From contig NC_014506.1 of the NCBI RefSeq assembly GCF_000147355.1, positions 1,612,001 through 1,676,000 of the forward strand: 64,000 bases of DNA, written 5' to 3'. Below are positions 45,712 through 55,288 of the stretch, one piece after another. Source of the DNA: Sulfurimonas autotrophica DSM 16294 (GTDB lineage: Bacteria > Campylobacterota > Campylobacteria > Campylobacterales > Sulfurimonadaceae). The translations under genes and the position numbers were made by a program. Position 1 is the stretch's first letter, and each line of letters opens with the position of its first letter. Under the pieces are notes generated by a model. The model was not told the origin of the DNA and ran no database searches. It saw only the letters and a program-made list of their open reading frames with translations.

Positions 45712-47049
45712 CTATTTACCCAGACAAAAAGAGCCGAACATTTTATCGAGCATTTCATCATTTTCAAACGGACGGGTAATGCTTGCCATCTCTTTAACCG
45801 CTTCATTGAGATGAAATGAAAAAATTTCCAATTCCTGATCTTGCAGCGGCTCGAAAGCTTCTTTTATGTTTTGTATAGTTGCTTCAACGGCAGAGATTTG
45901 ACGTTGGGAAATAAGCATGATTTCATCACTTACATTGCTTGCATCCATTATTGCTTCAAGTTTTTTCACCAAAGCCGTGACATCGTTTCTAGAGTTTAAT
46001 TCCAAGTCAAAAGCCAAATTTTCTAAATGAAATTTCTGCTCTAAATCTATTTTATTTTTAACAACAAGCATCTCTTTTTTATCTCTGTTTTGCTTTATAA
46101 GCTCAAGAATCTGCTCATCTTCTTCATCGGCTTTACGTGAGCCGTCAAAAAGTGCTATAACTATATCACTCTCATTGATAGCTTCAAGAGAGCGCTGTAT
46201 TCCTATGCGTTCTATCTCATCGTTTGATTCACGGATACCTGCCGTATCGACAATACGTATCAGGTGTGTCCCGATTTTAACTTGCTCTTCAATCGTATCA
46301 CGTGTCGTACCCGCTATATCGCTCACTATGGCACGATTATAATTAAGTAAAGTATTTAAGAGTGAGCTTTTGCCGACATTGGGCTTGCCTATAATAGCCA
46401 CACGAAACCCCTGCATTAAACCTTCTCGTGATTTTGAGGTTATGAGTGTTTTTTCAAGTAAGGTATAAAGTTCATCTAGTTTGGCTTGTATTTGTGCTAC
46501 TAAATCTTCGGGTAAATCTTCTTCGGCATAATCAATACTTACTTCACTATACGCTAAAATATGAATAATATCATCACGAACCTGTTCTATAAACTCTTTA
46601 AGCGATCCCTTCATTTGAGAAGCAAGAATCTTTGCCGCATCTTCACTTTTTGCTTCTATGAGTTGTGCAATTGCCTCTGCTTCACTTAAATCAATTCTAC
46701 CGTTAAAAAAAGCCCGTTTGGAAAACTCACCGGCATTTGCAAGACGTGCTCCGGCTTTAAGTGTTGCCCTGAGTATAGTTTGTGCAACAATAAACCCACC
46801 GTGACACTGAATTTCTACAACATCTTCAGCCGTAAAAGAGTACGGCCCTTTAAAATAAATAACAATAGCTTCATCAATAAGTTCATTATTATCATTATAA
46901 ATATTTGTAAGTGTTGCATGTCTGGGAGTGAAGTTTTCTTTACATGTAAGCTTTTTTGCTATATCTAAAGCATGCTCACCGCTTAATCGTATAATAGCAA
47001 TAGAGCCGATACCATTGGCTGTTGCAATGGCGGCTATAGTCTCATTCAT
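45712..47049 (-). CDS. mnmE: tRNA modification GTPase MnmE
   Basis: 445 residues. Works with MnmG to modify U34 of certain tRNAs. N-terminal folate-binding domain (GIGSIAIIRLSGEHAL), helical domain (GGFIVAQTILRATLKAGARLAN), G domain with GKPNVGKSSLLN, TTRDTIEEQV, DTAGIRES, and the C-terminal catalytic Cys in FGSFCLGK. Lies between jag and ruvX. Contains TTACATGTAA (46940). Confidence 0.97.
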   Translation of the reverse strand: MNETIAAIATANGIGSIAIIRLSGEHALDIAKKLTCKENFTPRHATLTNIYNDNNELIDEAIVIYFKGPYSFTAEDVVEIQCHGGFIVAQTILRATLKAGARLANAGEFSKRAFFNGRIDLSEAEAIAQLIEAKSEDAAKILASQMKGSLKEFIEQVRDDIIHILAYSEVSIDYAEEDLPEDLVAQIQAKLDELYTLLEKTLITSKSREGLMQGFRVAIIGKPNVGKSSLLNTLLNYNRAIVSDIAGTTRDTIEEQVKIGTHLIRIVDTAGIRESNDEIERIGIQRSLEAINESDIVIALFDGSRKADEEDEQILELIKQNRDKKEMLVVKNKIDLEQKFHLENLAFDLELNSRNDVTALVKKLEAIMDASNVSDEIMLISQRQISAVEATIQNIKEAFEPLQDQELEIFSFHLNEAVKEMASITRPFENDEMLDKMFGSFCLGK

Positions 47050-47052
47050 AAT

Positions 47053-47928
47053 TTAATTATTATGATAATCGTTTACGATTATATATTTGAGTCCGTCTTT
47101 TGTGGAACGGATAACAACGTATTTATCAGGGTATCTCTCTCGCAGCTCTTTCAAAGCAATTTGTACCAAAACACCATCAAGTATTTTTGTCTGAGCACGT
47201 CCGTCTCTATCTATATTTTCATATACGTTTGTTAAATATCTTGCAACGGATTCTTCTTGGTTTTTCAAAAATTCTGCTATTTCAAGACGCAGCTGCACAT
47301 CATACTTTGTATTAATCCAATTAAATATCATATATGAGAGTGCTTTATATCTGTACCCCTCTTTCCCGATTAACAATGCAGCATCTTCACCTTTGAACTC
47401 TATAAGGAGTGTTTCTTTATCATAAGCTGAAACTTCTATTTTTTCTATCTCAAAACATATAAGATCAAAAAGCTTGTTAATATCTGCTTTTACCTCTTTT
47501 GCTACAACTTGTATATCAACCAAAGGTGCTGCTTCTTCGGATATTTCATCATCATATTCATCATCATAATCTGCCGTATAATCAAGACCGCTTGCCAAGT
47601 CTTCTTCCATCTCGTCTTCATCTTGATCACTAACAAAAGAAGTCGGCATAATAGTATCATTAAGCATTGTATGTGCCGGTGTTATATCTTCTGCTACTTC
47701 TATAACTTTTGGAGTTTCAGGAACCTGCACTGTTGCTACTTTTTTCTTTTCATCCAAAAGCTCATTTTTTATCGTTGCAACGATTATCGCTTTCTTTTTA
47801 AACAATCCTAAAAATCCACCACTTGGAGCCTGTACAACTTCAACAGCTAGTTGAGTTACCGAGCAATCCAAGGCAGCAGCTGCATCTTTAAATGCACCTT
47901 CTAATGTTACTGCTTCAATTTTAATCAT
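47053..47928 (-). CDS. khpB: Jag/KhpB RNA-binding protein
   Basis: 291 residues. Jag_N domain (about 1-50, APSGGFLGLFKKKA), a long acidic linker (DQDEDEMEEDLASGLDYTA), then KH (about 165-245, with AALLIGKEGYRYKALSYM) and R3H (LRERYPDKYVVIRS). Known to bind RNA and to influence cell division and envelope in other bacteria. Starts 2 bp after yidC, as in Campylobacter. Confidence 0.92.
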   Translation of the reverse strand: MIKIEAVTLEGAFKDAAAALDCSVTQLAVEVVQAPSGGFLGLFKKKAIIVATIKNELLDEKKKVATVQVPETPKVIEVAEDITPAHTMLNDTIMPTSFVSDQDEDEMEEDLASGLDYTADYDDEYDDEISEEAAPLVDIQVVAKEVKADINKLFDLICFEIEKIEVSAYDKETLLIEFKGEDAALLIGKEGYRYKALSYMIFNWINTKYDVQLRLEIAEFLKNQEESVARYLTNVYENIDRDGRAQTKILDGVLVQIALKELRERYPDKYVVIRSTKDGLKYIIVNDYHNN

Positions 47929-47930
47929 TT

Positions 47931-49535
47931 TTATTTCTCGCTATTTTTTTCAATTGCCACTTTTGCATCTTTTGCGTTTTTAAACTGTTGATTTACCATA
48001 AACTGTTGTGCAATTGAGAAAAGGTTATTTGTAAACCAGTACAGAACAAGTCCTGAAGGGAAAGTTACAAAGAAAAATGTAAATATTACCGGAAGGTATT
48101 TAAATACTTTTTCCTGCATAGGGTCTGTAAAATTATTTGGTGTCATGCGCTGTTGTATGAACATTGACGCACCCATTAAAATTGGTAATACATAGTACGG
48201 ATCCATACGTGACAAGTCATTAATCCAAAGAATCCAATCTGCACCCTGAAGTTCAACTGCATTTAAAAGCGTACGATAAAGCGCAAAAAATACAGGAATC
48301 TGTAATATCATAGGTAAACAACCACCTAGAGGGTTTGCACCGTGCTTCTTATACATCTCCATCGTAGCTGCATTTAATCGTTGTGGATCTTTTTTATATT
48401 TTTCTTTCAATTCTTTAAGCTTAGGCGCAAGCTCTTTCATCTTTTGCATAGAGACCATACCTTTGTATGTCAAAGGATATAAAACAGCACGAATCAGTGC
48501 AGTTAAAGCAATAATCGCCCATCCCCAGTTACCAAAAATACCATGCAGCCATGAAAGAACGGCAAAAAGAGGTTTCGCAGCAAAAGTAAACCAGCCGTAT
48601 TCGATTGCATTTGTAAGTACAGGATCAATTGCTTTTAAAATTTTATGCTCTTTTGGCCCGATATATCCATGAATGTTTTCATCTTTTCTAGCATCAAAAT
48701 AAACAACCGGATTGTCATCTTTTCCACGTTCAACTATAATATTTGTATCTTTTGTAAAACCATACAATATAATTGCCGTATACTGATCAAATGAAGATGC
48801 CAGTTTTACACCTTGGAACACCTGTCTGCCTTCAGCATCTCCATCTTCAATAATATGCGCAACGTCATCATCTGTATATATAAGTGCACCCGCAACTGCC
48901 ATAAGTTTTTTAGAGACTTTTGGTCTGTCCCCAAGATAAATATAATGTCTCACATCCTTTGAAGTGGAAATTTTTGCATCATAATGACCATCAGTATAAA
49001 ATGTTAACACTTTTGTTACAGTAAGAGCAGATAACTTTTGTGTTAATGTTACGGTAACAGGTTTGTCTTTTAGTGATACTTCACTTACATTTGCCGTATA
49101 TGGAACTTTTGTAGCTTCATCATTTATTGCATCCTCAGCAAAACGAATATACAAAGGCTTTGTTCCTGTACTTGGAATTACCTGCGCATGTAAATTATCA
49201 GTATTTCTAAATTTATCTTCAAGAAGTTCTTTGGAAGACATACGTCCCAATGTATCTATCTTTAAAATAAAATTCTTATTTTTAATTGTAACAATGTTAT
49301 TTGATATACTCTGAGCTATCTTTTCCTGTTGGGATATAGCATGTCCAGAAGCTTCTTCTACACGTGTTGTAACATCTTTTTTTGTATCTGTTTTTGATGT
49401 AACTTTATCTGTTTTAGCATTATCTGCTACCTTTTGTTCTTTCGATGGAAATATCGCAGTATAGCCTACGAAAAAAATTATTGACAATAGTACCGCTACT
49501 ATTAATCTTTGATTTGGTGACATTTTGTCTAACAC
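47931..49535 (-). CDS. yidC: Membrane-protein insertase YidC
   Basis: 534 residues. An N-terminal helix (LIVAVLLSIIFFVGYTAIF), a large periplasmic beta-domain to about residue 330, then five-helix insertase core including WGWAIIALTALIRAVLYPLTYKGM with its conserved Arg, and FALYRTLLNAVEL, MFIQQRMTP, FTFFFVTFPSGLVLYWFTNN. It inserts and folds inner-membrane proteins with or without SecYEG. Lies between yidD (3 bp) and khpB (2 bp). Confidence 0.97.
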   Translation of the reverse strand: MLDKMSPNQRLIVAVLLSIIFFVGYTAIFPSKEQKVADNAKTDKVTSKTDTKKDVTTRVEEASGHAISQQEKIAQSISNNIVTIKNKNFILKIDTLGRMSSKELLEDKFRNTDNLHAQVIPSTGTKPLYIRFAEDAINDEATKVPYTANVSEVSLKDKPVTVTLTQKLSALTVTKVLTFYTDGHYDAKISTSKDVRHYIYLGDRPKVSKKLMAVAGALIYTDDDVAHIIEDGDAEGRQVFQGVKLASSFDQYTAIILYGFTKDTNIIVERGKDDNPVVYFDARKDENIHGYIGPKEHKILKAIDPVLTNAIEYGWFTFAAKPLFAVLSWLHGIFGNWGWAIIALTALIRAVLYPLTYKGMVSMQKMKELAPKLKELKEKYKKDPQRLNAATMEMYKKHGANPLGGCLPMILQIPVFFALYRTLLNAVELQGADWILWINDLSRMDPYYVLPILMGASMFIQQRMTPNNFTDPMQEKVFKYLPVIFTFFFVTFPSGLVLYWFTNNLFSIAQQFMVNQQFKNAKDAKVAIEKNSEK

Positions 49536-49538
49536 AAA

Positions 49539-49862
49539 TTACCCTTTATATAAAAAATTTTTTATGATGTAATAACGGTTTTTTTTATTTGGAACCAACC
49601 AATACTTTATAGCATCAATCTCAAGTTTAGCGGGCTTTAAAGAGAGTCTGTCTAAAAGTGGATACTCTATTCCGCCGTCAAAAAATTGATTGCAACGTAG
49701 TATTCTAGTAAAAGAGTGGTAAAAAGCACTTGAAATTGAATTATTTTCAAAATTTATTCGTGCATATTCGCTACATGTAGGATAATAGCGGCATGATCCA
49801 TAGCCGATTAGTGTAAAAAATTTCTGATAAAGCCATAAAAGCTTAAGTAAGAGTTTTCGCAC
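49539..49862 (-). CDS. yidD: Membrane-insertion efficiency factor YidD
   Basis: 107 residues. Short amphipathic, membrane-associated protein with the conserved CRYYPTCSEYA and FTRILRCNQFFDGG segments. Works near YidC. Longer than the usual 70-85 residues because of a basic C-terminal tail (NKKNRYYIIKNFL). Overlaps rnpA by 20 bp. Confidence 0.92.
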   Translation of the reverse strand: MRKLLLKLLWLYQKFFTLIGYGSCRYYPTCSEYARINFENNSISSAFYHSFTRILRCNQFFDGGIEYPLLDRLSLKPAKLEIDAIKYWLVPNKKNRYYIIKNFLYKG

Positions 49863-50154
49863 GACTTAATACTTTGTTAAAATCATTGGTGAGTTTTTCA
49901 AAAGGTGCATCAAAAATTGCTGCTTTTGCAACAAAAACATATGTACCATCTTTAAAGGAGTCAGAGTATTCACAAAAAAGTGCACGAAGACGACGTTTCG
50001 CACGATTACGTTTTACTGCATTTCCCAGTTTTTTGGTAGCGGTAAAACCTACTTTGCGTACTCCTGGTTGAGGAAGAAAAAACAAAACTACACTCTGTGA
50101 GTGCTGGTTTTTTCCTTTATTATAAACATATTGAAACTCTTTATGGAGTTTCAA
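49843..50154 (-). CDS. rnpA: RNase P protein component
   Basis: 103 residues. The protein helps the RNase P RNA cleave pre-tRNA leaders. The RNR motif is in KLGNAVKRNRAKRRLRALF, with GVRKVGFTATKK earlier. Its 3' end overlaps yidD. rpmH precedes it by 14 bp, the standard pair. Confidence 0.95.
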   Translation of the reverse strand: MKLHKEFQYVYNKGKNQHSQSVVLFFLPQPGVRKVGFTATKKLGNAVKRNRAKRRLRALFCEYSDSFKDGTYVFVAKAAIFDAPFEKLTNDFNKVLSRAKTLT

Positions 50155-50168
50155 TGTGTTAAATCCGC

Positions 50169-50303
50169 CTATACTGTCAATTTTTTACGACCTTTAGCAC
50201 GACGACGATTAATTATGTTACGACCATTTTTAGTAGCCATTCTAGCTCTAAAACCATGTGTTCGTTTTCTAGGTGTATTATGTGGTTGGTATGTTCTTTT
50301 CAT
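50169..50303 (-). CDS. rpmH: Ribosomal protein bL34
   Basis: 44 residues from the ATG at 50303 ([19 protein letters not shown]...) to the TAG at 50169-50171, short enough to be missed by length filters. It reads as a normal bL34 with the C-terminal [11 protein letters not shown]. It starts the rpmH-rnpA-yidD-yidC-khpB-mnmE-ruvX block. Confidence 0.97.
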   Translation of the reverse strand: MKRTYQPHNTPRKRTHGFRARMATKNGRNIINRRRAKGRKKLTV

Positions 50304-50411
50304 TCGACATATCCTTATCTGATTTAAGTTCGGAAGTTTACAAAAACTTTACTTAAAGCTCGGTTAAGGTTCATTTCACTTACACTTAATACTATTGTAA
50401 TAAAACAAAGT

Positions 50412-50417
50412 TATAAT
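50412..50417 (+). promoter_or_regulatory. -10 box of the 50451 gene
   Basis: TATAAT, 34 bp before the ATG. The divergent rpmH promoter lies in the same 147 bp; it is not obvious by eye. Confidence 0.45.
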
Positions 50418-50450
50418 ACTAAAACAACACACAATCAAGGTTCACCGTCT

Positions 50451-50723
50451 ATGCAGTATGTCAGTCTATTTTTACTAACTTTTTTGTTTTCAAGCATATT
50501 ATTAGCTCAAGATGAAGACATTACTATTTTAGCAAAAAAGTTGAACTTATATGGAGGCCAAAAAGCAGCTATTCAGTGGAATCGTATTTTTTCTTCCCAA
50601 CGTCACCTCAAAAAATATAAACTTGAAAAACTGCCTATACAAACCAGGAATAAACTGCAAAAATATCTTATTTCTCATGCAGCAGACTCAGAACAACCCA
50701 TAGTACCAGGATTACAGCCATGA
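50451..50723 (+). CDS. Small exported unknown protein
   Basis: 90 residues with a signal peptide (MQYVSLFLLTFLFSSILLA|QDED). The mature part of about 70 residues (KLNLYGGQKAAIQWNRIFSSQR..., KLQKYLISHAADSEQPIVPGLQP) is basic and helical; it has the size and periplasmic setting of a cytochrome c-like protein, but no CxxCH. It is a conserved-looking short protein whose function I do not know. Overlaps the next gene by 4 bp. Confidence 0.72.
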   Translation: MQYVSLFLLTFLFSSILLAQDEDITILAKKLNLYGGQKAAIQWNRIFSSQRHLKKYKLEKLPIQTRNKLQKYLISHAADSEQPIVPGLQP

Positions 50724-50977
50724 AAAAAACCCTTTTAATACTGCTAACAACACCGCTTTTATTGATGGCCTCACCAGCCGATGATGCTATTAATAAAAAA
50801 ATACTTGAATTAGAAAAAGCCATTGTCGAACTTGCACAACGTTTACATGTAGAGACTATAGCTGAATTTGTATCGACACAATCAATTTTAGATACTGTGA
50901 AAAGATTAGGAGTAGATTATGCTCAAGGTTTCCATCTAGGAAAACCTTTAAGCATTGAAGAACATATAAAAAGTTAA
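50720..50977 (+). CDS. Chimeric short protein: signal peptide fused to the end of an EAL domain
   Basis: 85 residues. The first about 33 residues are a Sec signal and a short helix (MKKTLLILLTTPLLLMASPADDAINKKILELEK). The rest, AIVELAQRLHVETIAEFVSTQ...LGVDYAQGFHLGKPL, is the last 50 residues of an EAL domain: compare VAEFVHS and YAQGYYLGEPK in the protein at 42783-45278. The catalytic acids are all lost. A deletion has probably joined a periplasmic gene to the tail of an EAL gene. Coupled to the preceding gene by an ATGA overlap, so it may be made; if exported, an EAL tail in the periplasm can do nothing known. Confidence 0.7.
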   Translation: MKKTLLILLTTPLLLMASPADDAINKKILELEKAIVELAQRLHVETIAEFVSTQSILDTVKRLGVDYAQGFHLGKPLSIEEHIKS

Positions 50978-50981
50978 AGTC

Positions 50982-53558
50982 TTAAGAAACCTTAACTTCC
51001 ACTTCACCGTTTACAACAGTGAACTCAACGCGAGAACCTTCTTTAACTGTACCTTCTAAGATAAGGTCAGCTAAGCGGTCTTCAACGATTTCATAAAGAG
51101 CACGTTTAAGCGGACGAGCCCCATATACCGGATCAAATCCAGCTTCTGCAATATACTCTTTTGCCTCTTCGCTAAGAGAGAGCTCAATATCTCTTTCTTT
51201 GACTTTATTGGCAATTTCACTAAAGAAGATATCTACAATACCTTTAATCTGTTCTTTACCAAGTGCATTAAAGATAACCACATCATCAAGTCTGTTCAAG
51301 AACTCTGGTTTAAAAGCTTTTTTGAGTTCAGACATAACCATGCCTTCAAGCTCAGGACTTCCTGCATGTGTAATGATTTTATCACTTGCAATATTTGATG
51401 TCAAGATAATAATAGTATTACTAAAATCAACTGTCACACCTTTATTGTCTGTTAAGCGACCGTCATCAAGCACTTGCAGCAGCATATTAAACACATCAGG
51501 ATGTGCTTTTTCCACCTCATCAAAAAGAACAACTGAATATGGTTTTCTTCTTACCGCTTCTGTAAGCTGTCCGCCTTCTTCATAACCTACATAACCGGGT
51601 GCTGCACCGACCAAGCGTGATACTGCATGTTTCTCCATGTACTCACTCATATCTATTCTAATGAGTGCATCTTCAGAGTCAAACAAGAACTTCGCCAAAG
51701 TTTTGGCAGTTTGTGTTTTACCGACCCCTGTAGGCCCAAGAAATAAGAAACTACCTATCGGTCTGTTCTTATCGCTTAAGCCTGCTTTATTACGTTTAAT
51801 AGCACGTGCCACCGCATGTGTCGCCTGAGATTGACCGACAACAGTTTTATTTAACTCATCTTCAACGTGAATAATTTTATCTTTCTCACTTTGAAGCATT
51901 TTATTTACAGGAATACCTGTCCATCTGCTTACAATTGAAGCAATTGACTCTTCATCCACAGAGTTTTTAAGCAGTGTTCCCTCTGCCTGCATTCTATCCC
52001 ACTGCTCATTAAGCTCTTTTTCCTGCTCAATGAGTTTTGGAATTTCACCGTACTCAATTTCTGCAGCACGGTTAAATTCAGAACGAGCTTTTGCAAGTTC
52101 TGCTTCACGGCGTTTTTGTTCAATCTCACCTTTGATAGCTGAGATTTTTTCAAAAACCTCTTTTTCAGTTTGAAACTGAGATTCTAGTTTTCTTACTTTT
52201 TCTTCAATATCAGCAAGTTCTTTTTCAATTTCTGCAAGACGTTTCTCATTTGATGGAGTTTTTTCCATCTTCAGTGCCTCTTTTTCAACCATAAGCTCTG
52301 AGAGTTTACGTTTAGCGGCACTCAGCTCATTCGGCTCAGATTCAATCTGCATTTTTAGTTCAGCTGCTGCCTCATCAATAAGGTCAATAGCTTTATCCGG
52401 TAAGAACCTGTCTGCAATATATCTGTCGGAAAGTTTTGCCGCAGCAACCAATGCGCTGTCTGCGATACTGACATTATGGTGCGCTTCGAGTCTTTCTTTA
52501 ATTCCGCGAAGAATTTGTAGTGACTGATTTACTGTTGGTTCATCTACAGAAATCGGTAAGAAACGGCGTTGCAGAGCAGCATCTTTTTCAAAGTACTTTC
52601 TATACTCTTTAAGCGTTGTTGCACCGATAGTATGAAGTTCTCCACGTGCAAGAGCAGGTTTTAAGATGTTCGCCGCATCCATTGAACCCTCTGATGCACC
52701 CGCACCCACGATTGTATGAATCTCATCAATGAAAAGAATAATGTTTCCATTCTCTTTTACTTCATCAATAACCGCTTTTAATCTGTCTTCAAATTCACCA
52801 CGATATTTTGCACCGGCAATAAGCGCTGACATATCAAGTGCAATAACACGCTTATTTTGCAGAGATGTCGGTACATCACCGCTTTGAATTCTTTGTGCAA
52901 GCCCTTCAACCAATGCCGTTTTACCGACACCCGGCTCACCAAGAAGCATAGGATTATTTTTTGTTTTACGAATCAGAATCTGCATAGTTCTTGCAATCTC
53001 TTCATCACGCCCGATAACAGGAGACAGTTTCCCCTCCGCTGCTTCTTTTGTTAAATCAATACCGTATTTTGAAAGAGATTCCAATGTTTCATCAGCAGTC
53101 TGTGAATCAATTTTCGCACCCCCGCGCGCTGCTTCAAGCTCTTTTGTAAGCTGCATAATATCTATGTATTTCGGTAATATAGTCGAAAACGGCTCTGTAT
53201 TTAGGTTTGCCAATATATACGTATCAACAGCCAGATAAGAATCCCCGTTTTTCGTCATCAGGCCGATACCGTTTTCCAGCGTTCTTACAAAATCATGAGA
53301 AAGTTTTATATTCTCTTTTGTCACGCTTGAAGATTTTGGCAGTTTTTCCGCCATGCTTTTAATATCAAGCTCCATTGCAACTTTATCAACACCCATTTTA
53401 TTGAACATTTGATTCAGCACAGAATCAGAATTTGTCAAAAGCGCCCATAAAAAATGTATCGGCGTCACTTCTTGATTTTTATTATGTAAAGCCAAAGACA
53501 ACGCGCTCTCAATTGACTCAGTCATATTATGTGTTAATTTCTCAAAAATATTCTTCAT
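50982..53558 (-). CDS. clpB: Disaggregating chaperone ClpB
   Basis: 858 residues. N domain to about 145, AAA-1 ([14 protein letters not shown]), a middle coiled coil (about 400-530, [27 protein letters not shown]-like), AAA-2 ([14 protein letters not shown]) and the C-terminal domain. Residues [11 protein letters not shown] are the sensor-2 arginine region. It rescues aggregated proteins with DnaK. Transcribed leftwards from a near-consensus promoter at 53638-53667 with a leader of about 70 bases. Confidence 0.97.
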   Translation of the reverse strand: MKNIFEKLTHNMTESIESALSLALHNKNQEVTPIHFLWALLTNSDSVLNQMFNKMGVDKVAMELDIKSMAEKLPKSSSVTKENIKLSHDFVRTLENGIGLMTKNGDSYLAVDTYILANLNTEPFSTILPKYIDIMQLTKELEAARGGAKIDSQTADETLESLSKYGIDLTKEAAEGKLSPVIGRDEEIARTMQILIRKTKNNPMLLGEPGVGKTALVEGLAQRIQSGDVPTSLQNKRVIALDMSALIAGAKYRGEFEDRLKAVIDEVKENGNIILFIDEIHTIVGAGASEGSMDAANILKPALARGELHTIGATTLKEYRKYFEKDAALQRRFLPISVDEPTVNQSLQILRGIKERLEAHHNVSIADSALVAAAKLSDRYIADRFLPDKAIDLIDEAAAELKMQIESEPNELSAAKRKLSELMVEKEALKMEKTPSNEKRLAEIEKELADIEEKVRKLESQFQTEKEVFEKISAIKGEIEQKRREAELAKARSEFNRAAEIEYGEIPKLIEQEKELNEQWDRMQAEGTLLKNSVDEESIASIVSRWTGIPVNKMLQSEKDKIIHVEDELNKTVVGQSQATHAVARAIKRNKAGLSDKNRPIGSFLFLGPTGVGKTQTAKTLAKFLFDSEDALIRIDMSEYMEKHAVSRLVGAAPGYVGYEEGGQLTEAVRRKPYSVVLFDEVEKAHPDVFNMLLQVLDDGRLTDNKGVTVDFSNTIIILTSNIASDKIITHAGSPELEGMVMSELKKAFKPEFLNRLDDVVIFNALGKEQIKGIVDIFFSEIANKVKERDIELSLSEEAKEYIAEAGFDPVYGARPLKRALYEIVEDRLADLILEGTVKEGSRVEFTVVNGEVEVKVS

Positions 53559-53637
53559 TTCTCAATCCTTTTTTTTATTTATGGTGAAAGTATATACTCT
53601 TTACGAGTTTCATTTTGCTACTTTAGTTGCAAATTTA

Positions 53638-53667
53638 ATTATACCTACCTGAGTCTTTATTTGTCAA
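53638..53667 (-). promoter_or_regulatory. clpB promoter, consensus sigma-70 boxes
   Basis: TTGACA (53667-53662) and TATAAT (53643-53638), 18 bp apart, both perfect. In the leader, AAAG-A-GTATATAC-TTT is a short dyad (53587-53602) that may be an operator; no CIRCE sequence was seen. Confidence 0.65.
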
Positions 53668-53724
53668 GAAATCTAAGCGAAATAATTCATAAGTTCTTTT
53701 ATCTCTTTATAACCACATATTTAT

Positions 53725-53730
53725 TATAAT
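53725..53730 (+). promoter_or_regulatory. -10 box of the nitroreductase gene
   Basis: TATAAT directly before an ATG at 53731; with transcription starting just after it, that ATG cannot be the start, so translation starts at 53755 after AGGACA. Confidence 0.55.
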
Positions 53731-53754
53731 ATGCGAAAATATTCAGGACAATTC

Positions 53755-54432
53755 ATGCTAAGTGTCACTCAGGCTTTAAAACAACGTTCCTCTAAAAGAG
53801 CATATCAAAATAAAAGCGTTCCTAAAGAAGTGCAAGAAAAAATTCTTGAAGCTGCCGCACAAACACCAAGCGGTGCCAATATGCAGCCTTGGATAACATA
53901 TGCCGTCTCAGATGAAAAAGTTCTTAAAAACATTGGAGATGCAATCATTGCAAAAATGGACGCGGGCATTGAGAATGAGCAGTTTATCCAATACTACCCT
54001 CTTGAGTGGGTCAATCCTTACAAAAAGCGTAGAATTGTCACAGGTGCGGGACTCTACAAGCTCATGGAAGTTGATCGAAAAGACAATGAAACACGCATTG
54101 AAATGTGGAAAGACAATTTTAGATGGTTTGGTGCAAAAAGTGTATTTTTTGTTTTTACGGACAAGGCAAATATTGACGGTGCGCAGGGCGCTTTAATTGA
54201 TTGCGGTGCCTATATGCAGAGTATTATGCTTGCAGCACAAGAGTTCAGCGTAGATTCCTGTCCTCAAGGCTCAACAACAGAGTTTGGAAAAGTGGTCGCT
54301 GATGTTTTAGAAGTACCCGATAATCTTGCTCTTTTATACAGTGTGGTTTTAGGCTATGCAGATGAAGAGGCTAAAATCAACAATTATAAGCCCCAAAGAG
54401 AACCGCTCGAGAAGAGTGTAACTTTTATATAA
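53755..54432 (+). CDS. Nitroreductase-family flavoprotein
   Basis: 225 residues from the ATG at 53755 (see the -10 box). Nitroreductase fold with FMN binding: LKQRSSKRAYQNKSVP at the start, AAQTPSGANMQPWITYAVS and a later QGSTTEFGKVVADVLEVPDNLALLYSVVLGYAD. These enzymes reduce nitro groups, quinones or flavins with NAD(P)H; the natural substrate is unknown. The stop shares TTATATAA with the convergent gene. Confidence 0.9.
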   Translation: MLSVTQALKQRSSKRAYQNKSVPKEVQEKILEAAAQTPSGANMQPWITYAVSDEKVLKNIGDAIIAKMDAGIENEQFIQYYPLEWVNPYKKRRIVTGAGLYKLMEVDRKDNETRIEMWKDNFRWFGAKSVFFVFTDKANIDGAQGALIDCGAYMQSIMLAAQEFSVDSCPQGSTTEFGKVVADVLEVPDNLALLYSVVLGYADEEAKINNYKPQREPLEKSVTFI

Positions 54433-55285
54433 GTCCTTTTTTCTTATAACGAGCAAGCATACTTTTGTTACCGCTCACACCTCCGCTGTGTATATACATA
54501 ACTTTTTCATTTGTCTGCTCCAAGAGTGCCTGCCACATCGCCGGAGCGTAGAGCAAATCAAATTCAATACCCTTTACATGTAAGCTCTGATATATTTCAT
54601 AAAATTCCGGATACGGTTTAGCAAAATGGTACTTTTTTTTCGGTTCTAAAATAATGAGGTTACTCGGAATTTTTGCCAAAGCATTCATCTGCTCTTTTAA
54701 ATAGGCACTGTCACCGATGCAGGGAGTAGTATACACTTTATATTCAGGTAGAGCAAGAGCCAGAAAAAGTGCCGTTGTTCCTGTTCCCGAAGGTGTTGCC
54801 AGAGCCTTTACATGTAAAGTTGTATTTTGCTTGCGTATCTCTTGTGCCAACACTTCTAAACCTTTTTTTGCCGCCTCTAGTGCACCGCCCTGGTCTACAA
54901 GCAGAGTTTTTTCATCCAAATTCAAACGCAAAGAGGCTATGTACTCTTTATAATAATCATTCTCTATCTCTCTGTGCTCCATTCCTAAAGCAAGAGCGTG
55001 CGCATAATTACCTTCACATTCATTTTTTTGTGTAGCAGAAAGTTTTTTTGTATAATAAATGAATTGCCACTTTTTTTTCTGACACATTGCCGCAATAGCA
55101 AGCATTGCATTAGACTGTGTACCACCATAAGATATCAAGGTGTTATAAGTATTGTTTGGAGTATTTAAGAGGGTGTAAAGTTTTCTATATTTGTTGCCGG
55201 CAAGACAGGGGTCAATCAAATCATCCCGCTTGACAAAAAACTCTCTCTCCTCTAAAATAATTTTAGAAAGAGGAGAGTTTTGCAT
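54425..55285 (-). CDS. ACC-deaminase/D-cysteine-desulfhydrase-family PLP enzyme
   Basis: 286 residues. Lys32 in CLAGNKYRKLYTLL is the PLP lysine; ISYGGTQSNAMLAIAAMC, LLVDQGGALEAAKKGLE and ATPSGTGTTALFLALAL are family motifs. This family includes 1-aminocyclopropane-1-carboxylate deaminase and D-cysteine desulfhydrase (DcyD), which releases H2S, pyruvate and ammonia; most Campylobacterota members are annotated in one or the other way without test. The length is shorter than the usual 330. Overlaps the nitroreductase stop. Two TTACATGTAA copies (54574, 54808). Confidence 0.85.
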   Translation of the reverse strand: MQNSPLSKIILEEREFFVKRDDLIDPCLAGNKYRKLYTLLNTPNNTYNTLISYGGTQSNAMLAIAAMCQKKKWQFIYYTKKLSATQKNECEGNYAHALALGMEHREIENDYYKEYIASLRLNLDEKTLLVDQGGALEAAKKGLEVLAQEIRKQNTTLHVKALATPSGTGTTALFLALALPEYKVYTTPCIGDSAYLKEQMNALAKIPSNLIILEPKKKYHFAKPYPEFYEIYQSLHVKGIEFDLLYAPAMWQALLEQTNEKVMYIHSGGVSGNKSMLARYKKKGLI

Positions 55286-55288
55286 GAG

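Noticed and set aside
50304-50450. Replication origin next to rpmH
   Set aside because: rpmH-rnpA often borders oriC, but no dnaA gene or cluster of DnaA boxes is seen here.
53559-53640. CIRCE heat-shock operator before clpB
   Set aside because: The TTAGCACTC-N9-GAGTGCTAA sequence is absent; only a short unrelated dyad is present.
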